NCBI GenBank assembly: GCA_963811365.1
Contig: CAWEQW010000006.1
Coordinates: 310,001 to 374,000, forward strand
Source of the DNA: CAWEQW01 sp963811365
GTDB lineage: Bacteria > Actinomycetota > Actinomycetes > Propionibacteriales > Nocardioidaceae
Length of the DNA stretch: 64,000 bases
Direction of reading: 5' to 3'
Part shown: piece after piece, positions 18,596 through 26,696 of the stretch
How positions within the stretch are numbered: position 1 is the stretch's first letter
Layout: the number at the start of each line of letters is the position of its first letter
Made by a program: the position numbers and the translations under genes
Notes under the pieces: model-generated
Databases searched by the model: none
Told to the model about the DNA's origin: nothing
The model's input: the letters and a program-made list of their open reading frames with translations, nothing else

Positions 18596-19549
18596 ATGCA
18601 CGCGCGTCGGCCCACCCTCGGCTTCGCGCTGGTGGTCGGGGGCGCGCTGCTGTTCGTCGTGAACGCCGGGGTCTCCCGGGTGGCGCTGCGAGCGGGGGTC
18701 GGTCCTCTCCAGCTCACCACGGTCCGGGTGACCGGCAGCGTGCTGCTCCTCGCGGCGTACGCCGCCTGCTTCCGGCGCTCCGCCCTGCGCCCGCCGACCG
18801 GCAGGCTGGCCGGGCTGCTCCTCGTGCACGGGCTCGTCGGCGTCGCCGCGCTGCAGTGGACGTACTTCGTGGCGATCGACCGGCTCCCGGTCGGCATGGC
18901 GCTGCTGCTGGAGTACCAGGCGCCGATCCTGGTCGCGCTGTGGGCGCGCTTCGTGCAGCACGAGCAGGTGCGCGACCGGATGTGGGTGGGTCTGGCGCTG
19001 GCGATGACCGGCCTCGCCGCGGCGACCGGGCTGTGGAAGGGCGTCGACAACGACCCCGTGGGCATCGTCGCGGGGCTGGCCGCCGCGGTCTGCTTCGCGA
19101 CGTACTTCCTCGTCGGCGAGCACGGCGTCGCCACGCTCGACCCGCTGCGGGTGATCCTGTGGTCGTTCACGGTGGCCGCCGTGGCGCTGAACCTGCTGGC
19201 TCCGGTGACCGACCTGCCGGCCGGGGTGCGGAGCGACCAGGCCTCGTTGCTCGGACGGCTGGGGCCGGTGTCGGTGCCGGTGTGGGTCGCGCTCGGGTGG
19301 GTCATCCTGCTCGGCACCCTGACGCCCTTCGCGCTCGAGCTTGCGGCGCTGCGGCACCTCCCGGCGACCACCGTGACGATGGTCGCCATGCTCGAGCCGG
19401 TCGGGGTCGCCGCGCTCGGCTGGGCGTGGTTCGAGGAGTCGCTCGACGCGGTGGCGCTGGTCGGCGGCGTCGCCGTGGTGGCCGGGATCCTGCTCGCCCA
19501 GAGTGCTCGGCGGGTGCCGCGCCCCGTGAAGCCGCCGCAGCTCAGCTGA
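18596..19549 (+). CDS. EamA/DMT family transporter
   Basis: The 317-residue protein has ten hydrophobic segments in two EamA repeats. The first begins LGFALVVGGALLFVVNAGVS and the second carries the typical end-of-repeat segment VAMLEPVGVAALGWAWFEES (about residues 262-281). It is probably an inner-membrane exporter of amino acids or other metabolites. Being divergent from an aminotransferase gene suggests, but does not prove, an amino-acid-related substrate. The start at 18596 is chosen because TACACT lies six bases upstream. Confidence 0.88.
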   Translation: MHARRPTLGFALVVGGALLFVVNAGVSRVALRAGVGPLQLTTVRVTGSVLLLAAYAACFRRSALRPPTGRLAGLLLVHGLVGVAALQWTYFVAIDRLPVGMALLLEYQAPILVALWARFVQHEQVRDRMWVGLALAMTGLAAATGLWKGVDNDPVGIVAGLAAAVCFATYFLVGEHGVATLDPLRVILWSFTVAAVALNLLAPVTDLPAGVRSDQASLLGRLGPVSVPVWVALGWVILLGTLTPFALELAALRHLPATTVTMVAMLEPVGVAALGWAWFEESLDAVALVGGVAVVAGILLAQSARRVPRPVKPPQLS

Positions 19550-19572
19550 CGCCGGCCTCGACCGGTCGCCGG

Positions 19573-19590
19573 CTGACCCGTCCGGGTCAG
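19573..19590 (+). terminator. Short hairpin after the EamA gene
   Basis: CTGACCCG and CGGGTCAG form an 8-base-pair stem with a 2-base loop, 23 bases after the EamA stop codon. No T-tract follows. Confidence 0.45.
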
Positions 19591-19804
19591 GCGGGATGGC
19601 CCGGCGGGGTCATTCCCGCGCCGAGAACACTAAATGGGACATATCACCCAGCCTGGCCGGCTGGGCGGGGCGATGATGGACATCGCCGGACAACGACCGG
19701 GGGGTCTGGTCGGACCGGCTCAGGACGTCGAGGCGCGCCAGCGCCCGCTCGTCCTGGATCCCGGGGGGGACACATGGGTGGGGGCAGTACGCATCACCCG
19801 GGAC

Positions 19805-19836
19805 GGACCCGCACACCCGAGCAGGTGTGCGGGTCC
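19805..19836 (+). terminator. Perfect 13-base-pair hairpin upstream of the holin-like gene
   Basis: GGACCCGCACACC and GGTGTGCGGGTCC pair perfectly around a 6-base loop, followed by CTCCTTGCG. It has the form of an intrinsic terminator, yet no gene ends directly before it. It may end a small RNA starting near 19640. Confidence 0.5.
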
Positions 19837-19908
19837 CTCCTTGCGCCTGCGGCCGTCCGGACCGACCGCCGGACCCGGTGCCTGGTCGGACCTGGCAGTA
19901 TCGGAGCC

Positions 19909-20301
19909 GTGAGGTTCGTGATCTGGGTGGTCGCCAACGCGCTGGCGCTCGGAGCGGCTGTGTGGCTGCTCCAGGGCGTCTCGCTGTCCGACGCGGGCAC
20001 GTCGCAGAAGGTGCTCGACCTGCTCGTGCTCGGGCTGGTCTTCGGGCTGGTGAACGCCGTCGTGCGACCCGTCGTGACGCTGCTGTCGCTGCCGTTCATC
20101 ATCGTGACGCTCGGCCTGCTGCTGCTCGTGATCAACGCGTGCATGCTGCTGCTCACCGGCTGGATCGCCGAGCAGCTCGGGATCGGCTTCCACGTCGACG
20201 GCTTCTGGACCGCGGTGCTCGGCGCCGTCGTGGTCACGGTCGTCGGCTGGGGTCTGCACGTCGTGCTGCCCGACGGCAGGCGAAGCAGGACGTGGGCATG
20301 A
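19909..20301 (+). CDS. Phage-holin-family-like four-helix membrane protein
   Basis: The 130-residue protein has four membrane helices (about 2-24, 33-50, 55-80, 98-122) and the RFVIWVVANALALGAAVWLL start typical of the bacterial family annotated as phage holin superfamily IV. These proteins are widespread chromosomal membrane proteins and usually have no phage context, as here. The GTG at 19909 lies seven bases after CAGTAT (19896-19901), suggesting a leaderless mRNA. Its stop overlaps the start of the tyrosine phosphatase gene (ATGA), so the two are coupled. Confidence 0.78.
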   Translation: MRFVIWVVANALALGAAVWLLQGVSLSDAGTSQKVLDLLVLGLVFGLVNAVVRPVVTLLSLPFIIVTLGLLLLVINACMLLLTGWIAEQLGIGFHVDGFWTAVLGAVVVTVVGWGLHVVLPDGRRSRTWA

Positions 20302-20834
20302 CGACGCGGGCCGTCGACCTGCTCCCCGAGCCCCGGCCGGGCACGCCCTACCGGGTGGCCGTCGTCTGCCTGGGCAACATCTGCCGCTCGCCGATGGCCG
20401 ACGTGGTGCTGAACGACCGTCTCCGCCGGGCCGGGCTCGACGACCGCGCCGAGGTGGTCAGTGCCGGCACCGGCGACTGGCACGTCGGCGGCCCGATGGA
20501 CCGGCGGGCGGCCGCACTGCTCACCGCCCACGGGTACGACGCCAGCCGTCACGTCGCGCAGCAGTTCCGCACCGGCTGGTTCGCCGACTGCGACCTGGTG
20601 CTGGCCATGGACGGCAGCAACCTCGCCGACCTCGGCGCGCTCGAGCCCGCGTCCGCGCGCGCCCGGACCCTGATGTTCCGCGACTTCGACCCGCGGGTCG
20701 ACGGCGGGGACCGCGACGTCCCGGACCCCTACTACGGCGGCGACGACGGGTTCGATCGGGTGCTGGCGATGGTGGAGCGCACCTCCGACGTGATCGTCGC
20801 GGCGCTGGCGGTCCGGCTGGAAGGAGCCGCCTGA
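20298..20834 (+). CDS. Low-molecular-weight protein-tyrosine phosphatase
   Basis: The 178-residue protein has the catalytic loop CLGNICRS (C24 to S31), matching C-X5-R-S of the family, and the general-acid loop DVPDPYYGG near residue 140. The enzyme removes phosphate from protein tyrosines through a cysteinyl-phosphate intermediate. The length is near the usual 150-170. The ATG overlaps the holin-like gene stop. The next gene, a fructosamine-kinase-like protein, starts one base after this stop, so the three form an operon. Actinobacterial relatives include PtpA, which is secreted in mycobacteria; no signal peptide is visible here. Confidence 0.9.
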   Translation: MTTRAVDLLPEPRPGTPYRVAVVCLGNICRSPMADVVLNDRLRRAGLDDRAEVVSAGTGDWHVGGPMDRRAAALLTAHGYDASRHVAQQFRTGWFADCDLVLAMDGSNLADLGALEPASARARTLMFRDFDPRVDGGDRDVPDPYYGGDDGFDRVLAMVERTSDVIVAALAVRLEGAA

Positions 20835-20835
20835 G

Positions 20836-21702
20836 GTGGCCGGCCGCGGCACGGTCGCGCAGCGAGCGGAGGCCCTGCTCGCGGTGCCGGTCGTCGCCAG
20901 CTCCCCGGTGGCGGGAGGCGACATCTGCACCGCCACCCGGCTCCGGCTGAGCGACGGGCGCTCCGTGGTCGTGAAGACCCGTCCGCACGCGCCCGCCGAC
21001 TTCTTCGCCGCCGAGGCCCGCGGGCTGCGGTGGCTGGCCGACGCCGGAGGGCTGCGGGTGCCCGACGTCCTCGCGGTCGAGGAGGACTGCCTGGTCCTCA
21101 CCTGGGTCGAGCACGGGCGGCCGTCCCCCGAAGCGGCAGAGGAGCTCGGGCGCGCGCTCGCCGCCACCCACGCCGCGGGCGCCGGGCGGTTCGGCTCGGA
21201 GTCGGGGCAGCCGGGCTACATCGGCGTCCTCCCGATGTCCAACGACCCGGCGCCGACGTGGGCCGAGCTGTACGCCGGCCAGCGGCTGCTCCCCTACCTG
21301 GGACCGGCCCGTGAGCGTGGCGGCATCTCCCGGCAGGACGCCGGGGCGGTCGAGGCGGTCGTGGACCGGATCGACGAGCTCGCCGGTCCCTCCGAGCCTC
21401 CGGCCCGGCTGCACGGCGACCTGTGGTCCGGCAACGTGCTGTGGGACGCCGGCGGCCGGGCGTGGGTCGTCGACCCGGCGGCGTACGGCGGCCACCGCGA
21501 GACCGACCTCGCCATGCTCGCGTTGTTCGGGGTGCCCCAGCAGCAGCGGGTCCTCGAGGCCTACCAGGAGGTCAGCCCGCTCGCGGACGGCTGGGAGGAC
21601 CGGGTGCCGCTGCACCAGCTCTTCCCGCTGCTCGTGCACGCCTGCCACTTCGGCGGCGGGTACGGCGCGCGGGCCGGCGAGGCGGCGCGGCGGCTGCTGT
21701 GA
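20836..21702 (+). CDS. Fructosamine-kinase family protein
   Basis: The 288-residue protein matches the fructosamine/ketosamine-3-kinase family. It has the lysine of the N-lobe in SVVVKTRPHAPADFF, the catalytic loop RLHGDLWSGNVLW (about residues 195-207) and the metal-binding VVDPAAYGGHRETDLAM. Members phosphorylate sugar-derived ketosamines on proteins, triggering deglycation. The co-transcribed tyrosine phosphatase fits an old pairing in bacteria, where fructosamine kinases and low-molecular-weight phosphatases act together in deglycation of ribulosamines and erythrulosamines. The start is a GTG with GGAAGGAG upstream. Confidence 0.88.
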   Translation: MAGRGTVAQRAEALLAVPVVASSPVAGGDICTATRLRLSDGRSVVVKTRPHAPADFFAAEARGLRWLADAGGLRVPDVLAVEEDCLVLTWVEHGRPSPEAAEELGRALAATHAAGAGRFGSESGQPGYIGVLPMSNDPAPTWAELYAGQRLLPYLGPARERGGISRQDAGAVEAVVDRIDELAGPSEPPARLHGDLWSGNVLWDAGGRAWVVDPAAYGGHRETDLAMLALFGVPQQQRVLEAYQEVSPLADGWEDRVPLHQLFPLLVHACHFGGGYGARAGEAARRLL

Positions 21703-21730
21703 GCGCTCCGGCCGGCCCGCGATCGCCGAC

Positions 21731-21747
21731 TTTCAGGCGCGTCTCAG
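21731..21747 (+). promoter_or_regulatory. MprA-box-like direct repeat upstream of the response regulator
   Basis: TTTCAG at 21731-21736 and TCTCAG at 21742-21747 are spaced 11 bases apart, about one helical turn. The same arrangement stands before the HtrA gene at 23955-23971. It is followed by GGTCGGGA and a CACGCT box at 21758-21763, six bases before the GTG at 21770. In mycobacteria MprA binds direct CTCAG-type repeats and activates its own operon and pepD. Confidence 0.65.
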
Positions 21748-21769
21748 GTCGGGATGGCACGCTGGACCG

Positions 21770-22489
21770 GTGGCTTCGAACGCCGAACCCTCCGCCGTGC
21801 CCACCCCCCGGGTCCTCGTCGTCGACGACGACCGGGCCGTGCGCGAGTCGCTGCGCCGGTCCCTGGAGTTCAACGGGTACGCCGTGAGCCTGGCCGGCGA
21901 CGGCGCCGAGGCGCTGGCGAGCATCGCGAAGTCCTCGCCGGACGCGCTCGTGATCGACGTGATGATGCCGCGCCTCGACGGCATCGAGGCCACCCGCGCG
22001 CTGCGCAGTGCCGGCAACGACCTGCCGATCCTGGTGCTCACCGCCCGGGACTCGGTGGGCGACCGGGTCGAGGGCCTCGATGCCGGGGCCGACGACTACC
22101 TGACCAAGCCCTTCGCGCTCGAGGAGCTGCTGGCCCGGCTGCGCGCGCTGCTGCGCCGGGTGCAGCCGCCCGCCGACGACGTGGACTCCGAGGTGCTCAC
22201 GTTCAGCGACCTCAGCCTCAACGCCGCCACCCGCGAGGTGCTGCGGGCCGGGCGCGAGATCGACCTCACCCGCACCGAGTTCGCGCTGCTGGAGATGTTC
22301 CTGCGGCGGCCGCGCCGGGTCCTGGACCGCTCGTTCATCCTCGAGGAGGTCTGGGGCTACGACTTCCCGACCACCGCGAACTCGCTGGAGGTCTATGTCG
22401 GCTACCTGCGCCGCAAGACCGAGGCCGAGGGCGAGCCGCGGCTGCTCCACACCGTGCGCGGCGTCGGGTACGTCCTCAAGGAAGGCTGA
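21770..22489 (+). CDS. mprA: MprA-like OmpR-family response regulator
   Basis: The 239-residue protein has a receiver domain (about 14-125) with acidic residues D19-D21, the phosphoacceptor D63 in VIDVMMPRLDG and the conserved lysine in LTKPF, then a winged-helix OmpR/PhoB DNA-binding domain (about 145-238) ending VRGVGYVLKEG. It is phosphorylated by the kinase encoded nine bases downstream. Gene order with the kinase and an HtrA protease is that of mprA-mprB-pepD in Mycobacterium. The GTG start lies six bases after CACGCT, downstream of a direct repeat it probably binds itself. Confidence 0.92.
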   Translation: MASNAEPSAVPTPRVLVVDDDRAVRESLRRSLEFNGYAVSLAGDGAEALASIAKSSPDALVIDVMMPRLDGIEATRALRSAGNDLPILVLTARDSVGDRVEGLDAGADDYLTKPFALEELLARLRALLRRVQPPADDVDSEVLTFSDLSLNAATREVLRAGREIDLTRTEFALLEMFLRRPRRVLDRSFILEEVWGYDFPTTANSLEVYVGYLRRKTEAEGEPRLLHTVRGVGYVLKEG

Positions 22490-22498
22490 CCGGCACGC

Positions 22499-23899
22499 AT
22501 GAGGATGCACTACCGCCGGTCGCTGGCCAGCCGGGTGATCGTGCTGACCACCTTCGCCGTGGGCGTCTCCGTCGCGCTGGTCGCGCTGGCGGCGTACATC
22601 ACCGTCCGCCAGCAGCTCCAGTCCACGATGGACGCCTCGCTGCGGCAGCGCGCCGAGCTCGCCGCGCGCTACGACATCAGCCCGTTCACCGTCCAGCAGA
22701 TCCCGCAGTGGATGCTCGGCGCCACCGACACCCGGGTCGGCTACATCGACACCAACGGCTACATCGCGACGACCTCGGGGCTGAACCGCGACGCGATCCC
22801 GATCGGCCGTCCCGAGCTGGCGGTCGCCCGGGGCAGCAGCCAGTACGCCTGCCGGACGATCCGCACCGGCGACGGTGACTTCCGGGTGACCACCGTGCCT
22901 GCGAAGGAGGCCGGCTACGCCCTGGTCGTCGGACAGTCGCTGACCTCCAACGAGCACGCCCTCGGCAGGCTGGGCATCGTGATGTTCCTGTTCGGGCTGG
23001 CCGGGGTGATCGCCGCCGCCCTGGCCGGCTGGGTGGTCGCCCGCAACGGGCTGCGCCCGGTCCGGCGGCTCACCGAGGCGGCCGAGGACATCGCCCGCAC
23101 CGAGCAGCTCGACCCCATCGAGGTCGAGGGCAACGACGAGATCGCCCGGCTGGCGCGCGCGTTCAACGCGATGCTGGCCGCGCTCTCGGCCTCCCGCGAC
23201 CGGCAGCGCCAGCTGGTCGCGGACGCCGGCCACGAGCTGCGTACGCCGTTGACCTCGCTGCGCACGAACCTCGACCTGCTCACCCAGGCCGAGCAGCGCG
23301 GCGGACTCTCGCCGGCGTCGCGCGCCGAGCTGATGGACGACGTACGGTTCCAGATCGAGGAGCTGACCACGCTGATCGGCGACCTCACCGAGCTGGCCCG
23401 CGAGGACGCTCCCCGTCCGGAGCTCGAGGAGCTCGACCTCGCCGACATCGTCGACCACGCCGTCCTCCGGGTTCGGCGGCGCGCTCCCAGCCTGCAGTTC
23501 GACGTGCGCACCGAGCCGTGGTGGCTCACGGGCGAGGCGGCCGGCCTCGAGCGTGCCGTGCTGAACCTGCTCGACAACGCCGCCAAGTGGAGCCCGCCCC
23601 TCGGCGTGGTGACCGTGCGGCTGTCCCGAGGCGTGCTGGTGGTCGCCGACGAGGGGCGCGGCATCCCGGCCGAGGACCTGCCGCACGTCTTCGACCGCTT
23701 CTACCGCTCGGCGGAGTCGCGGACGATGCCGGGCTCGGGGCTCGGCCTGGCGATCGTGCGCCAGGTGGTGGAGCGGCACGGCGGGACGGTCGCCGCGACC
23801 ACGGCTCCCGAAGGCGGCGCGGTCTTCACGCTCACCGTGCCCGGGAGCTCCGCGCCTGAGGACCGGCACGCCGGGAACGGCGCCCGGGTGGCCGGCTGA
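22499..23899 (+). CDS. mprB: MprB-like sensor histidine kinase
   Basis: The 466-residue membrane kinase has TM1 at about 12-35, an extracytoplasmic sensor of some 120 residues, TM2 at about 158-181, a HAMP domain (181-235), the phosphorylated H245 in DAGHELRTPLTSLRTN, and the ATPase motifs LNLLDNAAKWSP, VADEGRGIP and GSGLGLAIV. It should phosphorylate the adjacent response regulator in response to cell-envelope stress. In mycobacteria the extracytoplasmic domain interacts with the chaperone DnaK and the PepD protease; the protease gene follows here too. Confidence 0.92.
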   Translation: MRMHYRRSLASRVIVLTTFAVGVSVALVALAAYITVRQQLQSTMDASLRQRAELAARYDISPFTVQQIPQWMLGATDTRVGYIDTNGYIATTSGLNRDAIPIGRPELAVARGSSQYACRTIRTGDGDFRVTTVPAKEAGYALVVGQSLTSNEHALGRLGIVMFLFGLAGVIAAALAGWVVARNGLRPVRRLTEAAEDIARTEQLDPIEVEGNDEIARLARAFNAMLAALSASRDRQRQLVADAGHELRTPLTSLRTNLDLLTQAEQRGGLSPASRAELMDDVRFQIEELTTLIGDLTELAREDAPRPELEELDLADIVDHAVLRVRRRAPSLQFDVRTEPWWLTGEAAGLERAVLNLLDNAAKWSPPLGVVTVRLSRGVLVVADEGRGIPAEDLPHVFDRFYRSAESRTMPGSGLGLAIVRQVVERHGGTVAATTAPEGGAVFTLTVPGSSAPEDRHAGNGARVAG

Positions 23900-23954
23900 G
23901 CCTCGGCCGGGGTAACCGGGCTCACAGCAGGTTGTCGGCCAAGTCAAAGCCCCC

Positions 23955-23971
23955 TCTCAGACCGCTCTCAG
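23955..23971 (+). promoter_or_regulatory. MprA-box-like direct repeat upstream of the HtrA gene
   Basis: TCTCAG at 23955-23960 and again at 23966-23971, 11 bases apart as in the repeat before the regulator gene. Downstream, GGTCGGGA and AACGCT (23982-23987), six bases before the ATG at 23994, repeat the layout of the regulator promoter. The boxes would overlap the -35 position, as expected for an activator contacting RNA polymerase. Confidence 0.68.
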
Positions 23972-23993
23972 CCGGGTCGGGAACGCTGGGAGC

Positions 23994-25391
23994 ATGACCG
24001 AGCAGAACCGTGACGAGCCCTGGGGCGACCCCGGCCACGACGACACCACCCGCATCCCGGCCGGCTCCCCCGACGAGCAGCCCACTGCCGGGCAGGGCCA
24101 GCCGCACCAGCACGCCTACCCGTCCGGGGGCCCGTCCGGTGGGCCGTCGGGCGCGCCGTACGGCGGCTACGGTGCCGGCTCCGGTGCCGGCTACGGGGCC
24201 GGCTACGGGCCGTACGGCCAGCAGCCGGGGGCGCAGGACTTCAACGCCCAGCGCCCGCGCGAGCGGCGCAGCCGGCCCAGCGGCGGCCTCATCGCCGCGC
24301 TGCTGATCGGCGCCCTCGTCGTCGGCGGCCTCAGCGGCATCGCCGGGGCGGCCGGGTTCAGCTTCGTCGACCACAAGGTCAACGGCTCCGACGGCTCGAC
24401 CGGCGTCACGTCGTCCACGGTCGTCAAGGGCAACAGCGCGAAGGCCCTCGACGGCTCCGTGGAGCAGGTCGCCCATTCCGTGCTGCCCTCCGTCGTGAAG
24501 ATCAACGTCAGCAACGCCCAGGAGGCAGGCTCCGGCTCCGGCATCATCCTGTCCTCCGACGGCGTCATCCTGACCAACAACCACGTCGTGCAGGTCGCCG
24601 GCCAGAACGGCCGGATGACGGTGAACTTCAACAACGGCACGTCGGCCAGGGCCAGCGTGGTCGGCACCGACCCGATGACCGACCTCGCCGTGATCCGGGC
24701 GCAGGGCGTCTCGGGCCTCACCCCGGCGACCATCGACACCGGCGACAACGTCGACGTCGGCCAGCAGGTCGTCGCGATCGGGTCGCCGTTCGGCCTCGAG
24801 GCGACCGTGACCAGCGGCATCGTCAGCGCGCTCAACCGTCCCGTGTCGGTCGGCACCCAGGCCGGCTCGACGGACACCACCTATCCCGCCATCCAGACCG
24901 ACGCGGCGATCAACCCCGGGAACTCCGGCGGCCCGCTGGTCAACGCGGCCGGCGAGGTCGTCGGGATCAACTCCTCGATCCGCACTGCCTCCGACGCCAC
25001 CAGCGGTGGTCAGGGCGGCTCGATCGGGCTGGGCTTCGCGATCCCGATCAGCAAGGTGTGGCCGGTCGTGCAGGAGCTGCGCAACGGCCAGACCCCGACC
25101 CACGCCCGGCTGGGCGTCTCGGTCAGCGACGCCTCGAGCAACAACGGGCTGCTCACCGGCGCCGGCATCGAGCAGGTCAACCCCGGGTCGGCCGCCGCGA
25201 AGGCGGGGCTGCAGAAGGGTGACGTGATCACCAAGGTGAACAGCGACGTGGTCACCAGCTCCGAGAGCCTGGTCGCCATGGTCCGCGGCTACCGCCCCGG
25301 CGACCGGGTCACGCTGACCTTCGTCCGCGGCGGCAAGACCCAGACGGTCACGATCACGCTGGACAGCGACGAGGGCTCCGCGACCTCCTAG
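23994..25391 (+). CDS. HtrA/DegP-like serine protease with PDZ domain (PepD-like)
   Basis: The 465-residue protein has a cytoplasmic head rich in G, P and Y (residues 40-85), one membrane helix at about 98-122, a trypsin-like protease domain and one PDZ domain (about 350-455). The catalytic triad is H197 in LTNNHVV, D230 in DPMTDLAVI and S311 in NPGNSGGPL. It should degrade or refold damaged proteins outside the membrane. It follows mprA-mprB-like genes and carries a matching upstream direct repeat, so it is probably induced by that system, as pepD is in M. tuberculosis. Confidence 0.93.
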   Translation: MTEQNRDEPWGDPGHDDTTRIPAGSPDEQPTAGQGQPHQHAYPSGGPSGGPSGAPYGGYGAGSGAGYGAGYGPYGQQPGAQDFNAQRPRERRSRPSGGLIAALLIGALVVGGLSGIAGAAGFSFVDHKVNGSDGSTGVTSSTVVKGNSAKALDGSVEQVAHSVLPSVVKINVSNAQEAGSGSGIILSSDGVILTNNHVVQVAGQNGRMTVNFNNGTSARASVVGTDPMTDLAVIRAQGVSGLTPATIDTGDNVDVGQQVVAIGSPFGLEATVTSGIVSALNRPVSVGTQAGSTDTTYPAIQTDAAINPGNSGGPLVNAAGEVVGINSSIRTASDATSGGQGGSIGLGFAIPISKVWPVVQELRNGQTPTHARLGVSVSDASSNNGLLTGAGIEQVNPGSAAAKAGLQKGDVITKVNSDVVTSSESLVAMVRGYRPGDRVTLTFVRGGKTQTVTITLDSDEGSATS

Positions 25392-25404
25392 CCGTTCCCG
25401 GTCA

Positions 25405-25448
25405 CCGGCCGGCCCGTCGACGCCCCCCTTCGTCGGCGGGCCGGCCGG
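25405..25448. terminator. Long hairpin between convergent htrA and pabB
   Basis: Arms of 18 bases beginning CCGGCCGGCCCG, with a single mismatch, flank an 8-base C/T loop. It sits exactly between two convergent genes and can act in both directions. Confidence 0.7.
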
Positions 25449-25453
25449 CGTCC

Positions 25454-26696
25454 TCATCCGGTGAGGACGGCCCTGAGCCGCTGCGCCTTCCAGGCGGTCT
25501 CGGCCACTCGCTCTCCGGGTCGGAGCCGGACCGTGACACCCCCTCCCGTACCGAGCTCGTAGCGGTAGCCGTGACCGTGTGCGCGCGCCACCAGACTGCG
25601 GATCACCACCCCCAGGTCGGCCCGGCCGCTCCCGGACACCATGCCGAAGGCTCCGGCGTACGCCCCTCGCGGGCTCTCCTCGACGTCGGCGATGATCTGC
25701 ATCGTGCGCAGCTTGGGCGCTCCGGTCATCGAGCCCGCCGGGAAGAGCGCACGCAGCGCGGCGACGGTGCCGATCCCGTCGCGCAGCCTGCCGCGCACCG
25801 TGGAGACCAGCTGGTGCACGCTGGCGTACGACTCCACCGCCATCAGCGCCGGCACGTGCACGGTGCCCGGCCGGCAGACCATGGACAGGTCGTTGCGGAG
25901 CAGGTCGACGATCATCAGGTTCTCGGCCCGGTAGCGCGGGTCGGCGGTCAGGCTCCGGCGGTGCTCCTCGTCCTCTCGGGAGTCGCTCCGCGCGGAGTGG
26001 TGCCCTTGATCGGCCGGGTCTCCAGCCACCGGTGCCGGTCGACGGTGGCGAACCGCTCGGGGCTCGAGCTCAGCAGGCGCACCCCGTCGTGCTGGAGGTA
26101 GCCGGCGTACGGCGCCGGGTTGGCCGCGCGCAGCCGGAGGTAGCCGGTCACCGGGTCGACGTCGGCGTCGACCCGCTCGCGGTAGGTGAGGTTGACCTCG
26201 TAGGAGTTGCCGAGCCGGAGCTGCTGCTGCACCCGCGCGAACGCGGGCCCGTACCAGCGTTGCACGTCGGCGTCGGGCACCGCACCCGCGACGACCGGGG
26301 CGGCGGGCGGGGCCGGCGACGTGGTGGAAGACCTGCGGCCGGCGCACCCGCATCCACACCGCGTCCGGGCCCCGGCCGACGAGGGCCGGGAGGTCGGCCG
26401 CGGCAGGCGTAGCCGAGGTAGCCGACCCATACGACCGAGGGGTCGCCCGCGTCGCGCGCCAGCTCTGCCTCCAGCCCGGCGAACACGTCGTCGCCGACCA
26501 CGTCGCTGCGCCCGCGCGCGTGCCGGCGCACCTCCCGGGCGCCCGCGTCGTAGGTCAGCGAGACGTCGTCGTCGCGCAGGCAGCCCACCATCGACCGGCG
26601 GCCGGACCAGGCCCGGGCCCCGCCGCCGTCGAGCCAGAACATCCGGGGGTACGCCGCGGCCGCGCGCCGGAACGCGCGCACCGGGTCGCCGCTCAC
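25454..26696 (-). pseudogene. pabB: Aminodeoxychorismate synthase component I-like (PabB), three frameshifts
   Basis: Reading through three frame changes (about 26405, 26312 and 25978) gives one chorismate-binding enzyme of about 410 residues. It contains LGNSYEVNLTYRE, the motif RPIKGTTPRG, IVDLLRNDLS and AGSMTGAPK. The lysine in PIKGT is the nucleophile of PabB; TrpE has alanine at that place, so PabB is favoured. The product would convert chorismate to aminodeoxychorismate on the way to p-aminobenzoate and folate or a special metabolite. It starts at a GTG overlapping the stop of the pabA-like gene (GTGA). Motifs are intact, so the frameshifts could be sequencing errors. Confidence 0.75.

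Larger units (their letters stand above)
19550..19908. other. 360-base non-coding region with hairpins, possible small RNA
   Basis: No coding frame is convincing. The region starts with an 18-base hairpin (19573-19590), then an A/T-rich island around 19628-19648 (AACACTAAATGGGACATATC) that stands out in the surrounding GC-rich DNA and could hold a promoter, and ends with a perfect 13-base-pair hairpin at 19805-19836. A promoter-like island followed about 170 bases later by a strong hairpin is the layout of a small RNA gene, but no known RNA family was recognised. Confidence 0.35.

Noticed and set aside
19909..20301. Prophage holin
   Set aside because: No phage genes surround it; such holin-like proteins are common on chromosomes, and the gene is coupled to a tyrosine phosphatase.
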